Assembly (NCBI GenBank): GCA_964574815.1 | Contig: CAZNPL010000033.1 | Location: forward strand, 1-64,000 | Direction of reading: 5' to 3' | Length of the DNA stretch: 64,000 nt | Origin: CAZNPL01 sp964574815 | Lineage (GTDB): Bacteria; Planctomycetota; Phycisphaerae; UBA1845 | Shown: piece after piece, positions 45,321 to 54,744 of the stretch | Layout: each line of letters begins with the position of its first letter | Numbering within the stretch: position 1 is the stretch's first letter | Made by a program: the position numbers and the translations under genes | Notes under the pieces: generated by a model | Database searches by the model: none | Told to the model about the DNA's origin: nothing | What the model saw: the letters and a program-made list of their open reading frames with translations, nothing else

Positions 45321-48182
45321 ATGAGGAAAGGCGGACTTTCATCACTTGTTGCCCTGGCCGTATTTTGCCTGACGGCCTCAGCACCGTTCGCACGCGCTCA
45401 AGAGAACGAGGAGTGCCTTGCTTGCCACGGCAGGAAGGGCCTCCAAGTAGAGCGTGAGGGGCGCGTGGTTTCGCTCTTCGTCGACGAGGAGCGCTACGAC
45501 CAAAGCATTCATGCCGGCTTGGATTGCGTCGGCTGCCATCAGGAGCTGTACGACGTCGAGTCGTACCCCCATGAGACGGGTCTGGGACCGGTGTCGTGCA
45601 CGGACTGCCACGACGATGACGACGGGCCCATCGCAACCTACTGGGACAGCCGCCACGGGCAACTCGTGGACGAGGGAGACAAGGATGCGCCGCGGTGCCA
45701 GGACTGCCACGGCAATCATTACATTCTGAGGCTGAAGCATCCCGACTCGGCCGTCTCTCCGTTCAACATTCCGTACATGTGCGCCCAGTGCCATGCCGAG
45801 GGGTCCGAGGCGGAGCGTACGCACGACATTCCTCAGGAGCAGGTGTTCGATCGTTACAAGGACAGCATCCACGGCGAGGGGCTGTTTAAGCAGGGGCTGG
45901 TGGTGACGGCCGTGTGCACGAGTTGTCACACCGGGCATAACGTGCTTCCGCATGAAAACCCGGAGTCTTCCATCCACAAGGGCAACGTCGTCGAGACGTG
46001 CAAACAGTGTCACGGCATCATCGAGGAGGTTCATCGCAAGATCATCGCCGGCGAGTTGTGGGAGCAGGAGGGAGCGGTCCCGATCTGCGTGGAATGCCAC
46101 GAGCCGCACGAGGCGCGCAAAGTTTTCTACGACACGAACATGAGCAACGCCGACTGCCTTCGCTGCCACAGCGATCCGGAGATCACGGCGGCGGCGGACG
46201 GGCGTTCGCTTTACGTTGATGGGGACGAACACGCCGGCTCGGTCCACGGGCGTAACGCCGTCTCGTGTGCCCAGTGCCACGCAGAAGCGACGCCGTCGGT
46301 CGAGCGGGCCTGTCAGACGATCACCGGAAGGGTGGACTGCTCACTTTGTCACGAGTCGGAGAGCGGCGAGTTCCAGCTCGGGCGTCACGGACAGTTGGTC
46401 GCCGGTGGCGACCCGAACGCGCCGTACTGCACCGATTGTCACGGGGTCCACGGCATGATGGAGCACGCCGTGGCCGAGGACATGCCGCCGACGCTGGCGA
46501 CCCGCGTGCGGGAGGGTCGGACGTTCACCCGGAACATTCCCGATCTCTGCGGGCAGTGCCACCGCGAAGGCGGTCAGGCGGCGGTCCGCTATTTCGGCGA
46601 GCAGGAGCAGATCGTCGAAAAGTACGTCATGAGCATCCATGGTAAAGGGCTGCTCGAGAGCGGGTTGACGGTGACGGCCACGTGCACCGACTGTCACACG
46701 TCGCACCGGGCGCTTCCGGCGAGCGACCCGGCGTCGGCGGTCCACGAATCGAAGATCGCGGAGACCTGCGGGAAATGTCACGACGGCATTTACGAGCAGT
46801 ACGAACGGAGCGTGCACTCGCTGACCGGCAATCCCGATTACGAGGAGCGGCGCGTCCGCGGCATGCCGGAGCTGCCTCACTGTGATGATTGTCATACGTC
46901 CCACACGGTGCGGCGCACCGACCTGGCCGGCTTCAAGCTCGACATTATGGATCAGTGCGGCAAGTGTCACGAAGAGGTCACCACGACGTACTTCGATACG
47001 TACCACGGGAAGGTCTCCGAGCTGGGCGAGACAGTCGCGGCCAAGTGTTACGACTGCCACGGGGCCCACAATATCCTCCACCCGGAAAACCCGGAATCGC
47101 GCCTTCACCGGGATAACATCGTGGCCACTTGCGGCAAATGTCACCCCGGCTCGCACCGCCGGTTCGCGGGGTACCTGACGCACGCCACGCACCACGATCC
47201 CGAGAAGTATCCGGCGCTTTACTATACGTTCTGGGGGATGACCGCACTGCTTGTGGGGACGTTCGGATTCTTCGGGCTACATACGATTGCGTGGCTGCCG
47301 CGCTCGTGGAAGCTGCGGGCGGAAATCCGGCGCACCATGCCGGCCGTTATCCGGGCGGACAAGCAGTTCGTCCGCTTTCCGGCCTTCTATCGCAGGCTGC
47401 ACGTGATCGTGATCATCAGTTTCTTCGGGCTGGCCATCACCGGCATGATGGTCAAGTTCTCGTACACGAACTGGGCGCAGTTCCTGGCAAATCTTCTCGG
47501 AGGGACCGAGACCGCTCGCTGGATTCACCGCGTCTGCGCCCTGGCCACGTTCGGCTACATGGGGCTGCATTTGTGGGATGTGGCGCGTCGCTATCGCCGC
47601 AGCGACAAGAGTCTGTCGCAGTTTCTGTTCGGTCCCGACACGATCCTGCCGAAGTGGTCCGATGCCCGAGAGATGTGGCAGACGCTGATGTGGTTTTTCG
47701 GGCGCGGTCCGCAGCCTCGCTACGGCCGGTGGACGTACTGGGAGAAGTTCGATTATTTCGCTGTGTTCTGGGGCGTGATGATCATCGGCAGCAGCGGGCT
47801 ATGCCTGTGGTTCCCGGAGCTCTTTACGCGGGTCATTCCTGGTTGGTGGGTCAACGTCGCGACGATCGTCCACAGCGACGAAGCGTTGCTGGCGACGGGC
47901 TTTATATTCACGATACACTTTTTCAACACACACTTTCGGCCCGAAAAATTCCCGATGGACACGGTGGTGTTCACCGGGCGGATGCGGCTGGCGGAGCTCA
48001 AGCATGACAAGCCGCGCTGGTACGAGGAGTTGGAGGCCAGCGGCGAGTTGGAGAGACGGCTGGAAGATCCGCCCTCTCCGGCGTTCACGCGTGGGGTCCG
48101 GATCTTCGGATTCACCGCCTTGGCCCTCGGCTTCACGCTGGTCCTGCTGATCATCTACGCGATGCTCTTCGCTTACCGATAG
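45321..48182 (+). CDS. 19-heme cytochrome c fused to cytochrome b
   Basis: 953 residues. Signal peptide MRKGGLSSLVALAVFCLTAS. I count nineteen CXXCH motifs (CLACH, CVGCH, CTDCH, CQDCH, CAQCH, CTSCH, CKQCH, CVECH, CLRCH, CAQCH, CSLCH, CTDCH, CGQCH, CTDCH, CGKCH, CDDCH, CGKCH, CYDCH, CGKCH) up to about residue 615. From about 630 come membrane helices with paired His residues (FYRRLHVIVIISFFGLAITG; WIHRVCALATFGYMGLHLWD; ATGFIFTIHFFNTHF) as in the diheme cytochrome b of HydC/FdnI or Geobacter CbcL. The protein probably exchanges electrons between quinones and periplasmic carriers. ATG 45321 has only a weak CGAGAG site. The 11-heme gene follows after 108 bases. Confidence 0.9.
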   Translation: MRKGGLSSLVALAVFCLTASAPFARAQENEECLACHGRKGLQVEREGRVVSLFVDEERYDQSIHAGLDCVGCHQELYDVESYPHETGLGPVSCTDCHDDDDGPIATYWDSRHGQLVDEGDKDAPRCQDCHGNHYILRLKHPDSAVSPFNIPYMCAQCHAEGSEAERTHDIPQEQVFDRYKDSIHGEGLFKQGLVVTAVCTSCHTGHNVLPHENPESSIHKGNVVETCKQCHGIIEEVHRKIIAGELWEQEGAVPICVECHEPHEARKVFYDTNMSNADCLRCHSDPEITAAADGRSLYVDGDEHAGSVHGRNAVSCAQCHAEATPSVERACQTITGRVDCSLCHESESGEFQLGRHGQLVAGGDPNAPYCTDCHGVHGMMEHAVAEDMPPTLATRVREGRTFTRNIPDLCGQCHREGGQAAVRYFGEQEQIVEKYVMSIHGKGLLESGLTVTATCTDCHTSHRALPASDPASAVHESKIAETCGKCHDGIYEQYERSVHSLTGNPDYEERRVRGMPELPHCDDCHTSHTVRRTDLAGFKLDIMDQCGKCHEEVTTTYFDTYHGKVSELGETVAAKCYDCHGAHNILHPENPESRLHRDNIVATCGKCHPGSHRRFAGYLTHATHHDPEKYPALYYTFWGMTALLVGTFGFFGLHTIAWLPRSWKLRAEIRRTMPAVIRADKQFVRFPAFYRRLHVIVIISFFGLAITGMMVKFSYTNWAQFLANLLGGTETARWIHRVCALATFGYMGLHLWDVARRYRRSDKSLSQFLFGPDTILPKWSDAREMWQTLMWFFGRGPQPRYGRWTYWEKFDYFAVFWGVMIIGSSGLCLWFPELFTRVIPGWWVNVATIVHSDEALLATGFIFTIHFFNTHFRPEKFPMDTVVFTGRMRLAELKHDKPRWYEELEASGELERRLEDPPSPAFTRGVRIFGFTALALGFTLVLLIIYAMLFAYR

Positions 48183-48290
48183 GGGTGTTGGGGAGGTAAG
48201 CCCGGGCATTTGGCATCCCGTTTGCTTGCTGCAAGGTGGGCCGTTTGAAGAAATCACTGGAGAATGGTCGGCCCGTTGAGGGATGATTAA

Positions 48291-50345
48291 ATGCGGCGCA
48301 GCCACTTATTGCTGGTGTGTTTGGCAGGCTCTTGTCTGGGGTTGGCCCCGGTCGTGGCGGCTCAGGAATCCGAGCCGGAAGGATGTGCCACGTGCCACGG
48401 CGATCCGGCGACCGCGAAGCCGCCCGGCGTCCCGCACGAGGTGCTGAAGGACTCGGTGCACGGCGCCTTTGATTGCACTTATTGCCACGAATCGATCTCG
48501 CTGGACACGGTGGACCCCGACGCGGAATCGCCGCACGGCGACGACGTTGAGCCGGTTGACTGCGGTTCGTGCCATGAAGAGGAGGTCGACACGTATGTGA
48601 AGCATGGCCGGCTGGAGATCGGCAAGGACCCGGATCTGCCGGAATGCTGGGACTGCCACGGGGCTCACGACATCCTTCCCTCGTCGAACCCGAACTCCCA
48701 CGCTCACCCGGTGAACCTGCCGGACACCTGCCGGACCTGCCATGCGAACGTCGATCTGGTCGCGAAGCACGATCCGTTGCGTGAAGGTCCGATCAAGCTT
48801 TACGACGCGAGTGTGCACGGGCAGGCGAGCAAGCGGGGACTGTATGTCGCGGCCACGTGTAACGACTGCCACTCGTCGCCCGAAGACGGGAAGCGGACCG
48901 CGCACCGCATCCTGAGTCCTGCCGATCCTGAATCGACCATCTATCACTTCAACATCCCGAACACGTGCGGCCAGTGCCACAAATCTGTCACCCGCGACTA
49001 CTGGGACGGCATTCACGGCCAGTTCGTGAAGCGAGGCTCAGTCGACTCACCTGTGTGCACGAACTGCCATGGTGAGCACGGCATTCTTCGTCACGACGAC
49101 CCGGCGTCACCAGTGAGTTCGGCTCGCGTGGCGGAAACAACCTGTGCTCCCTGTCACGAATCGGTCGTGCTGAACGAGAAGTACGGCGTACCGGCCGGGA
49201 GGCTGCGATCCTACATCGACAGTTACCACGGGTTGAAGGCCAAGGCGGGCGACGTGCACGTGGCCAACTGTGCATCCTGCCACGGGGCGCACCGGATCCT
49301 GCCACATACGGATCCGACGTCCTCGATCCATCCCGACAACCTTCGCGATACGTGCGGGGATTGCCACCCGGGCATCTCGGCCGAGCTCGCGTCGGTACCG
49401 ATCCACGGGACGGCCACCGGCATCAAGACGGGCTGGCCGCGGTTCTTCACGATTCTCTACCTGTGGCTGATTGCGGTCACGATCGGCGCCATGCTGCTGC
49501 ACAACATCGCCGACTGGGTTCGGCACCTGAAACTGTACCGCAAGAAGCCGTTCGTGATCCGCCTGTCGGCCAACGAGGTCGTTCAGCACTGGGCGCTGAT
49601 GCTTTCCTTTATTGTGCTCGTGATTTCAGGGTTCGCGTTGCGGTTTTCAGAGGCTTGGTGGGTCCAGATGCTGTTCGGCTGGGGCGGCGGGGAAGGGTTC
49701 CTGATCCGGGGCACGATTCACCGCGTGGCCGCGGTTATCTTCATCGTGTGCTGCGTGTGGCATCTTTTCTACCTGTTCGGCGCTCGTGGGCGTCGCTGGC
49801 TTCGCGACATGCTGGCGTCGAAGCGGGATTTGGTGAACATCAAGGAGAACGTTCAGTTCTTTCTGGGCCAGAAGGACGAGAAGCCGCGATTTGGCCGGTT
49901 CACCTACATGGAAAAGTGCGAGTACTGGGCGGTGGTCTGGGGCGGCGTCATCATGACCGTCACGGGCATCCTTCTCTGGTTCGACAACTTCTTCGTCAGA
50001 TCGTGGGCGCTGCCGAAAGGCATTCTCGACGTGGCGCTGGTGATTCACTACTACGAGGCCTGGCTCGCCACGCTGGCGATTTTCGTGTGGCACATCTACC
50101 ACACCATCTTCAGTCCGGGCGTGTACCCGATGAACCCAGCGTGGTGGAGCGGGCGCATGCCCAAGGACATGTACACGCACGAGCATTCGGAAGGGCCAAG
50201 GCTCAAAGCCCGCGTCCTGCGGGAGCGCTACGAGGACGAAGAGGAAACCGAGCCAAGGCGCCAACCGGTTGCGCAGCCTCGGAGCGAGGCGACACCTGAG
50301 ACTGAAGCTGGGCCAGGCTGGGCCGGCGGCTCGTCGGAATCGTGA
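48291..50345 (+). CDS. 11-heme cytochrome c fused to cytochrome b (CbcL-like)
   Basis: 684 residues. Signal peptide MRRSHLLLVCLAGSCLGLAP. Eleven CXXCH motifs: CATCH, CTYCH, CGSCH, CWDCH, CRTCH, CNDCH, CGQCH, CTNCH, CAPCH, CASCH, CGDCH. From about residue 383 a membrane cytochrome b domain with His ligands in VVQHWALMLSFIVLVISGFA, IHRVAAVIFIVCCVWHLFYL and IHYYEAWLATLAIFVWHIYH. An acidic, proline-rich C-terminal tail (about 50 residues) follows. Overall plan is as in CbcL, a quinol oxidase used by Geobacter at low potential. ATG 48291 follows GAGGGAT. It is the shorter paralog of the preceding gene and probably shares its transcript. Confidence 0.92.
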   Translation: MRRSHLLLVCLAGSCLGLAPVVAAQESEPEGCATCHGDPATAKPPGVPHEVLKDSVHGAFDCTYCHESISLDTVDPDAESPHGDDVEPVDCGSCHEEEVDTYVKHGRLEIGKDPDLPECWDCHGAHDILPSSNPNSHAHPVNLPDTCRTCHANVDLVAKHDPLREGPIKLYDASVHGQASKRGLYVAATCNDCHSSPEDGKRTAHRILSPADPESTIYHFNIPNTCGQCHKSVTRDYWDGIHGQFVKRGSVDSPVCTNCHGEHGILRHDDPASPVSSARVAETTCAPCHESVVLNEKYGVPAGRLRSYIDSYHGLKAKAGDVHVANCASCHGAHRILPHTDPTSSIHPDNLRDTCGDCHPGISAELASVPIHGTATGIKTGWPRFFTILYLWLIAVTIGAMLLHNIADWVRHLKLYRKKPFVIRLSANEVVQHWALMLSFIVLVISGFALRFSEAWWVQMLFGWGGGEGFLIRGTIHRVAAVIFIVCCVWHLFYLFGARGRRWLRDMLASKRDLVNIKENVQFFLGQKDEKPRFGRFTYMEKCEYWAVVWGGVIMTVTGILLWFDNFFVRSWALPKGILDVALVIHYYEAWLATLAIFVWHIYHTIFSPGVYPMNPAWWSGRMPKDMYTHEHSEGPRLKARVLRERYEDEEETEPRRQPVAQPRSEATPETEAGPGWAGGSSES

Positions 50346-50388
50346 TCGGGGTGGTTGCCCCTGGCACCGTCGAACGGGCGGGACACAC

Positions 50389-50425
50389 GGGCAAGCTCCA
50401 CCGCTGTTGGCGGCTCTGCTTGCCC
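50389..50425. repeat. Hairpin module E
   Basis: GGGCAAGC (50389-50396) and GCTTGCCC (50418-50425) form an outer stem, with a weaker CCGC..GCGG inner part. It lies between the convergent 11-heme gene and the enoyl-CoA hydratase-like gene, a terminator-like place. A better preserved copy is at 51419-51455. Confidence 0.7.
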
Positions 50426-50467
50426 ATGGGCACCCTTGCCAGACACGTACACCCACAAGGCGTGGCG

Positions 50468-51268
50468 CTACAGGCCCTTGAATTTCGGAGGGCGCTTCTC
50501 CAGGAAAGCCGTTACACCCTCGATGTGATCTTCGGTTTGACTGGCTGTCGTCTGGAGCATGGCTTCGTAGGCCAACTGATCGTCGAGGTCGGCGGTCCAG
50601 CCGCGGTTGAAGGCCCGTTTGGTCAGTCCGATGCCGCGCGTGGGCAGGTTGGCGAGCTTGTCGGCGAGCTTCGTGGTGGCCGCTTGAAGTTCGTTGTCAG
50701 GGACGACCTGGTTGACGAGACCCCATTCGAGGGCTTCTGCCGCATCGACTTTTCGGCCGGTGCAGGTCATTTCCATGGCCCGCCCCATTCCAATCAGTCG
50801 CGGAAGCAGCATCGTCGCACCCGAATCGGGGACGAGTCCGACTTTGATGAATGACTGGATGAAGCTGGCCGATTCAGCGGCGACCCGGATATCGCAGGCG
50901 AGCGCAAGACTGCAGCCGGCACCGGCCGCGACGCCATTCACGCCGGCAATGACCGGTTTCTCCATGGTGCGCAGCGTGGCGATCAAGGGGTTGTAGCGCT
51001 TCTGGAGATGCGCTCCCAGCGGCGTCGGTTCGGGATCGTTCATGCGCTCCTTGACGCTGTCGAGGTCCTGTCCGGCACAAAACGCCCGGCCTGCGCCGGT
51101 GATGATGACGCATCGAACGGAGTCATCGCGGGCCGCGGTCTTGGCCTCCTTACCCAATCGCTCGAGCAAATCGTCGCTGAATGCGTTGAGCACGTCAGGG
51201 CGGTTCAAGCGCAGTGTTCGGACGGCCCCTTCGTTCTCGATCAGGACCACGGGTTGCGATTCAGGCAT
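50468..51268 (-). CDS. Enoyl-CoA hydratase/isomerase, PaaG-like
   Basis: 266 residues, crotonase fold. The oxyanion-hole segments are GRAFCAGQDLDS and GVNGVAAGAGCSLALACDI. GLVPDSGATMLLPRLIG carries Asp where hydratases have the second catalytic Glu. This fits isomerases such as PaaG (ring 1,2-epoxyphenylacetyl-CoA isomerase) rather than a hydratase. Ends in KRPPKFKGL, nearly the same as its neighbour. ATG 51268 follows GGAGGTACC. No other phenylacetate genes are present, so the pathway is uncertain. Confidence 0.85.
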   Translation of the reverse strand: MPESQPVVLIENEGAVRTLRLNRPDVLNAFSDDLLERLGKEAKTAARDDSVRCVIITGAGRAFCAGQDLDSVKERMNDPEPTPLGAHLQKRYNPLIATLRTMEKPVIAGVNGVAAGAGCSLALACDIRVAAESASFIQSFIKVGLVPDSGATMLLPRLIGMGRAMEMTCTGRKVDAAEALEWGLVNQVVPDNELQAATTKLADKLANLPTRGIGLTKRAFNRGWTADLDDQLAYEAMLQTTASQTEDHIEGVTAFLEKRPPKFKGL

Positions 51269-51324
51269 GCTCGGGTACCTCCGACAGCGGGCTGGGAAAA
51301 GGCCTCAGCACCGCTGATGGGTGC

Positions 51325-51347
51325 CACTGGCGGCTTGCCCGCCAGTG
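51325..51347. repeat. Hairpin module C, inverted orientation
   Basis: CACTGG and CCAGTG arms around CGGCTTGCCCG, the reverse complement orientation of the copies at 12965, 15245, 18048 and 21772. Confidence 0.65.
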
Positions 51348-51418
51348 CTTCTCCTCGTTGTGCGTGTTTCGCGTATGAGCTTGGGTGCCTGTGCCGTCGC
51401 GCGTCAAGGGAACCGCAC

Positions 51419-51455
51419 GGGCAAGCTCCGCCGCCGATGGCGGCTCCGCTTGCCC
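51419..51455. repeat. Hairpin module E, well-preserved copy
   Basis: GGGCAAGC and GCTTGCCC arms enclose a second CCGCC/GGCGG stem. Flanking CACGG and CATGGCACCCTTG sequences match the copy at 50389. Confidence 0.75.
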
Positions 51456-51509
51456 ATGGCACCCTTGTCAGGCAGGTCCTGCTTGTTCCTTTCGATATTC
51501 GGATCACAC

Positions 51510-52280
51510 CTACTTACCCTCGAACTTCGGGGGACGCTTCTCGAGGAAAGCCGACATCCCCTCCTTCTGATCTTCCGTGGCAAAGAGCAGGTAGAACAGC
51601 TTGCGCTCGTGCTCCAGCGCCTGGCTCAGCGACATCTCGTCAGCCTTGAGCACCGACTCCTTGGCGAGCCGAAGTGCCAGCGGGGGGCGTCCGGACATTT
51701 CGCGTGCCAGCTCCATGGCGGCGCTGAACCAATGCTCCTTGGGTACGACGCGCGAGACGAGACCGAACTGGTAAGCCTCCTGTGCCGTGATAAAGCGGCT
51801 GTTGAGAACCATGTCCATGGCTCGGAACTTGCCTACGGCGCGCGTCAGGCGCTGGGTGCCGCCAGCGCCGGGCATGATGCCGATGTTGATTTCAGGCTGG
51901 CCGAACTTCGCGGTCTCGGAGGCGATGATGATGTCGCAGTGCATGGCCAGTTCGCAGCCGCCGCCGAGGGCGTATCCGCTGACGGCGGCGATGATCGGCT
52001 TGCTGATGCGCCGGATGCGCTCCCAGCGGGCGAACATGTTGTGGTTATACATATCGACGACCGAGGCGTCGGCCATGTCCTTGATGTCCGCCCCGGCGGC
52101 CCACACTTTCTCGCTGCCGGTGATGAGGATGACGCGGATGTCGTCGTCCTCATCGAATTGCTCGAGCGTGTCGGCGAGCCGCTCCATCAGGTCGAGGGAG
52201 AGGGCGTTCAGAACCTCCGGGCGGTTGAGCCGGACGATGCCCACGTGCCCGTCACGTTCCACGATGATCAGGTCGCTCAT
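51510..52280 (-). CDS. Enoyl-CoA hydratase
   Basis: 256 residues. Both catalytic Glu residues of crotonases are present: SGYALGGGCELAMHCDIIIA and GQPEINIGIMPGAGGTQRL. The first oxyanion loop is WAAGADIKDMA. This pattern is that of true 2-enoyl-CoA hydratases (FadB N-domain, PaaF, Crt). It adds water across trans-2-enoyl-CoA in beta-oxidation or related routes. ATG 52280. It lies 241 bases upstream of the PaaG-like gene on the same strand. Confidence 0.9.
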   Translation of the reverse strand: MSDLIIVERDGHVGIVRLNRPEVLNALSLDLMERLADTLEQFDEDDDIRVILITGSEKVWAAGADIKDMADASVVDMYNHNMFARWERIRRISKPIIAAVSGYALGGGCELAMHCDIIIASETAKFGQPEINIGIMPGAGGTQRLTRAVGKFRAMDMVLNSRFITAQEAYQFGLVSRVVPKEHWFSAAMELAREMSGRPPLALRLAKESVLKADEMSLSQALEHERKLFYLLFATEDQKEGMSAFLEKRPPKFEGK

Positions 52281-52326
52281 GATGGGGCGTATTGTGCCGA
52301 TGAGCGGGATGATTGCAACGGCGGTG

Positions 52327-52854
52327 TCAGGTCTTCACGCCGAGGTCCCGTACGGTAAAGAGGGAGGAGTAAGTGAAACCGGCGTTCTCGACGTTCTCGC
52401 GGGCGCCTTCGAGTCGATCGATGACCGAAACGATGGCTTCAACGGTACCGCCGGAGTCGCTGATGGCCCTGGCGGCCTCGAGCACCTGGCCGCCGGTCGT
52501 GGCGACGTCCTCGATCAGCAGGACTCGATCACCTTGGTTCAGGACACCCTCGAACAGCTTTCGGGTGCCGTAATCCTTCCTGGCGTTGCGGACGATGATG
52601 AAAGGCTTGCCGCTGGCCATTGAGGTGGCCGCCGCCAGTGCCACGCCGCCCAGTTCCGCTCCGGCGATGAGCGTGATTCGACCGGTGACACGTGCGGCTA
52701 ACATCTGGCCGAGGGCTTTGAGAATCTCGGGGCGGGACTCGAAGCGATACTTGTCGAGGTAGTAGTGGCTCTTTTTGCCCGAGCGAAGGGTGAACTCGCC
52801 TTCGAGGTAGGCCGCTGCTTTGATCATCCGAGCCAGTTCGTCGCGGTCGATCAT
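52327..52854 (-). CDS. pyrE: Orotate phosphoribosyltransferase
   Basis: 175 residues from ATG 52854 (a GTG at 52863 is possible). Makes OMP from orotate and PRPP in pyrimidine synthesis. The PRPP-binding motif VLLIEDVATTGGQVLEAARA and the flexible-loop Lys residues in FIIVRNARKDYGTRK are present, as is FTLRSGKKSHYYLDKYRFES near the N-terminus. Slightly short compared with E. coli PyrE but typical for this subgroup. It follows purB on the same strand (gap 43 bases), a purine-pyrimidine pairing. Confidence 0.93.
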   Translation of the reverse strand: MIDRDELARMIKAAAYLEGEFTLRSGKKSHYYLDKYRFESRPEILKALGQMLAARVTGRITLIAGAELGGVALAAATSMASGKPFIIVRNARKDYGTRKLFEGVLNQGDRVLLIEDVATTGGQVLEAARAISDSGGTVEAIVSVIDRLEGARENVENAGFTYSSLFTVRDLGVKT

Positions 52855-52897
52855 GTGCCTCACTCCCTTGTTGAGTGGCGGCGCGCTTCCGCCTTGG

Positions 52898-54328
52898 TCA
52901 GACCGTGAGCTCGCTGTCCATTCCCAGCGTGTGGGTGTACCGTTCGCGGATCGGGGTTACCACGGCGTTCAAGAACTCGTCGACTTGCCCTGGGGCGCGG
53001 CCGATGAACCTGCTCGGCTCCAACAGCTTGGTAAAGTCGAGGTTCGCGAAGGCTTCGTCGTCGGCGAGGCGCTCGAGCAGGTCGTTCGGCTCGCCTCTTT
53101 CCTTGATGACCCGTGCCGCCTCCTGCGTGTACCGTCGCAGCCGTTCGTGCAGATCCTGCCGATCGCCGCCGGCGTTGACCCCGGCCATCAGGATTTCCTC
53201 GGTTGCGATGAAGGGCAACTCGGCGGCGACGTGCGCGGCAATCACCGCCGGGTAAACGGTCAGCCCGCGGGCCACATTGAGCACGATGCGCAGCATGCCG
53301 TCGGCGGCGAGGAACGACTCCGGAATCACGAGCCGTCTGTTGGAGGAATCATCGAGTGTGCGCTCGAACCACTGTTCGGCCGCCGTCTGCAAGGGCGAGG
53401 AGGCCAGCGAGATGACGAACCGCGCCAGGCCGGTAGCTCGCTCGCAGCGCATCGGGTTTCGCTTGTAGGGCATGGCGCTGGAGCCCACCTGGGTGGATTC
53501 GAACGGCTCCTCTATTTCCTTGAGTCCGGAAAGCAGCCGCAGGTCATTGGCGAATTTGTGCACGCTCGCCGCCACGCCGGCCAAAGCACTTACGACTTGG
53601 GCGTCGATCTTTCGCGAGTACGTCTGCCCCGTGATGGGCTCGACGGCTTCAAAATCAAACGCCCGGGCAACGTCGCGCTCCAAGGCGTCGATCTTTGATT
53701 CATCTCCCTGGAACAACGCCATGAAGCTTGCCTGCGTTCCCGTCGTTCCCTTGACGCCGCGAAACTTCAGCGTGTCGAGCCGGCGTTCGATCTCTTCCAG
53801 GTCGCGAACGAAATCGTAGCACCAGAGTGCCGCTCGTTTGCCCACGGTGGTAAGCTGGGCGGGCTGGAAGTGCGTCAGCCCGAGTGTGGGCAGATCGCGG
53901 TGTTTCTCGGCGAACCGGCCCAGAGCGTCGACGACGTTGACCAGCCAGTCGCGTATGAGGGCGAGCGCGTCCCGCATGATGATCAAGTCGGCATTGTCCA
54001 CGACGAAAGCACTGGTGGCGCCGAGGTGCAGGATCGGCCGAGCTGACGGCGCCTGATCCGCGAACGCGTGAAGATGGGCCATGACGTCGTGCCGCAGTTC
54101 CTTCTCGTATCGAGCCGCGGCCTGGAAGTTTACGTCCTCGGCCACCCGGCGAAGGTCGGCGATCTGCCCGGCGGTCATCTTCAGCCCTGCTTTGCGCTCC
54201 GCTTCGGCCAGAGCGATCCAGAGTCGCCGCCAGACCTTGACGCGGCGATCGGCGCCGAAGAGACGACACATGGCCGGAGAGGCGTTCCGGGACACTAACG
54301 GCGATTGATAGACTTCCGTGGGTGTCAT
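52898..54328 (-). CDS. purB: Adenylosuccinate lyase
   Basis: 476 residues. Acts twice in purine synthesis, splitting SAICAR and adenylosuccinate with release of fumarate. The fumarase/aspartase signature GSSAMPYKRNPMRCE is complete; LGATSAFVVDNADLIIMRDA and GLTHFQPAQLTTVGKRAALW supply the other active-site regions. The length and the sequence resemble the PurB subgroup shared with eukaryotes. ATG 54328 is chosen because the conserved N-terminus begins there; the much longer upstream frame runs through intergenic sequence. Confidence 0.93.
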   Translation of the reverse strand: MTPTEVYQSPLVSRNASPAMCRLFGADRRVKVWRRLWIALAEAERKAGLKMTAGQIADLRRVAEDVNFQAAARYEKELRHDVMAHLHAFADQAPSARPILHLGATSAFVVDNADLIIMRDALALIRDWLVNVVDALGRFAEKHRDLPTLGLTHFQPAQLTTVGKRAALWCYDFVRDLEEIERRLDTLKFRGVKGTTGTQASFMALFQGDESKIDALERDVARAFDFEAVEPITGQTYSRKIDAQVVSALAGVAASVHKFANDLRLLSGLKEIEEPFESTQVGSSAMPYKRNPMRCERATGLARFVISLASSPLQTAAEQWFERTLDDSSNRRLVIPESFLAADGMLRIVLNVARGLTVYPAVIAAHVAAELPFIATEEILMAGVNAGGDRQDLHERLRRYTQEAARVIKERGEPNDLLERLADDEAFANLDFTKLLEPSRFIGRAPGQVDEFLNAVVTPIRERYTHTLGMDSELTV

Positions 54329-54744
54329 TGAACCGGCTTCGCGGTTGCGGCGGACGTCGGGCGCCCAACACGGCGATCCGTATCGCTGGGTGGCGAACCG
54401 CGCGTGCGATTCTAGCGTGCCGGGCATGGCTTGCCAGGGGCGAGATGGGATATGCGGAGGTTGCGGCGGCCTTTGATGCCTGGCGCCGCGGCGTGTGGAG
54501 ATCTGGCCATGCGGTTCCGTCTCCTTGCCCCAATGGGCACACACTGGCAGACAAGGTGCCACGGGCACCAGGTCAAGGTTCAACTCCCCGCGTTTCCGGC
54601 GAGTGACGAGACGTCCGTTTTTCGGTACAATTTTAAGGGGTCGTGAAGGAAGGCGGTCGCCGGCGAGCACATCGGGGCGTGAACCGCCAGGAGACTGCAA
54701 GTCGACAGGAGGCGTACTGCCCCGAAACAGCCGGGAGGCACTTG
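54329..54744. other. Divergent intergenic region
   Basis: About 415 bases between purB and the cyclophilin lipoprotein. No gene supported. A degraded hairpin module (CCTTGCCCCAATGGGCACAC and ACTGGCAGACAAGGTGCCAC) lies at about 54520-54560. A GTACAATTTTAAG stretch at about 54624 is A/T-rich and may hold the plus-strand -10 region. Confidence 0.45.

Noticed and set aside
50468..52280. A phenylacetate degradation cluster
   Set aside because: Only two crotonase-family genes are present; no paaABCDE, paaK or thiolase, so the pathway cannot be claimed.
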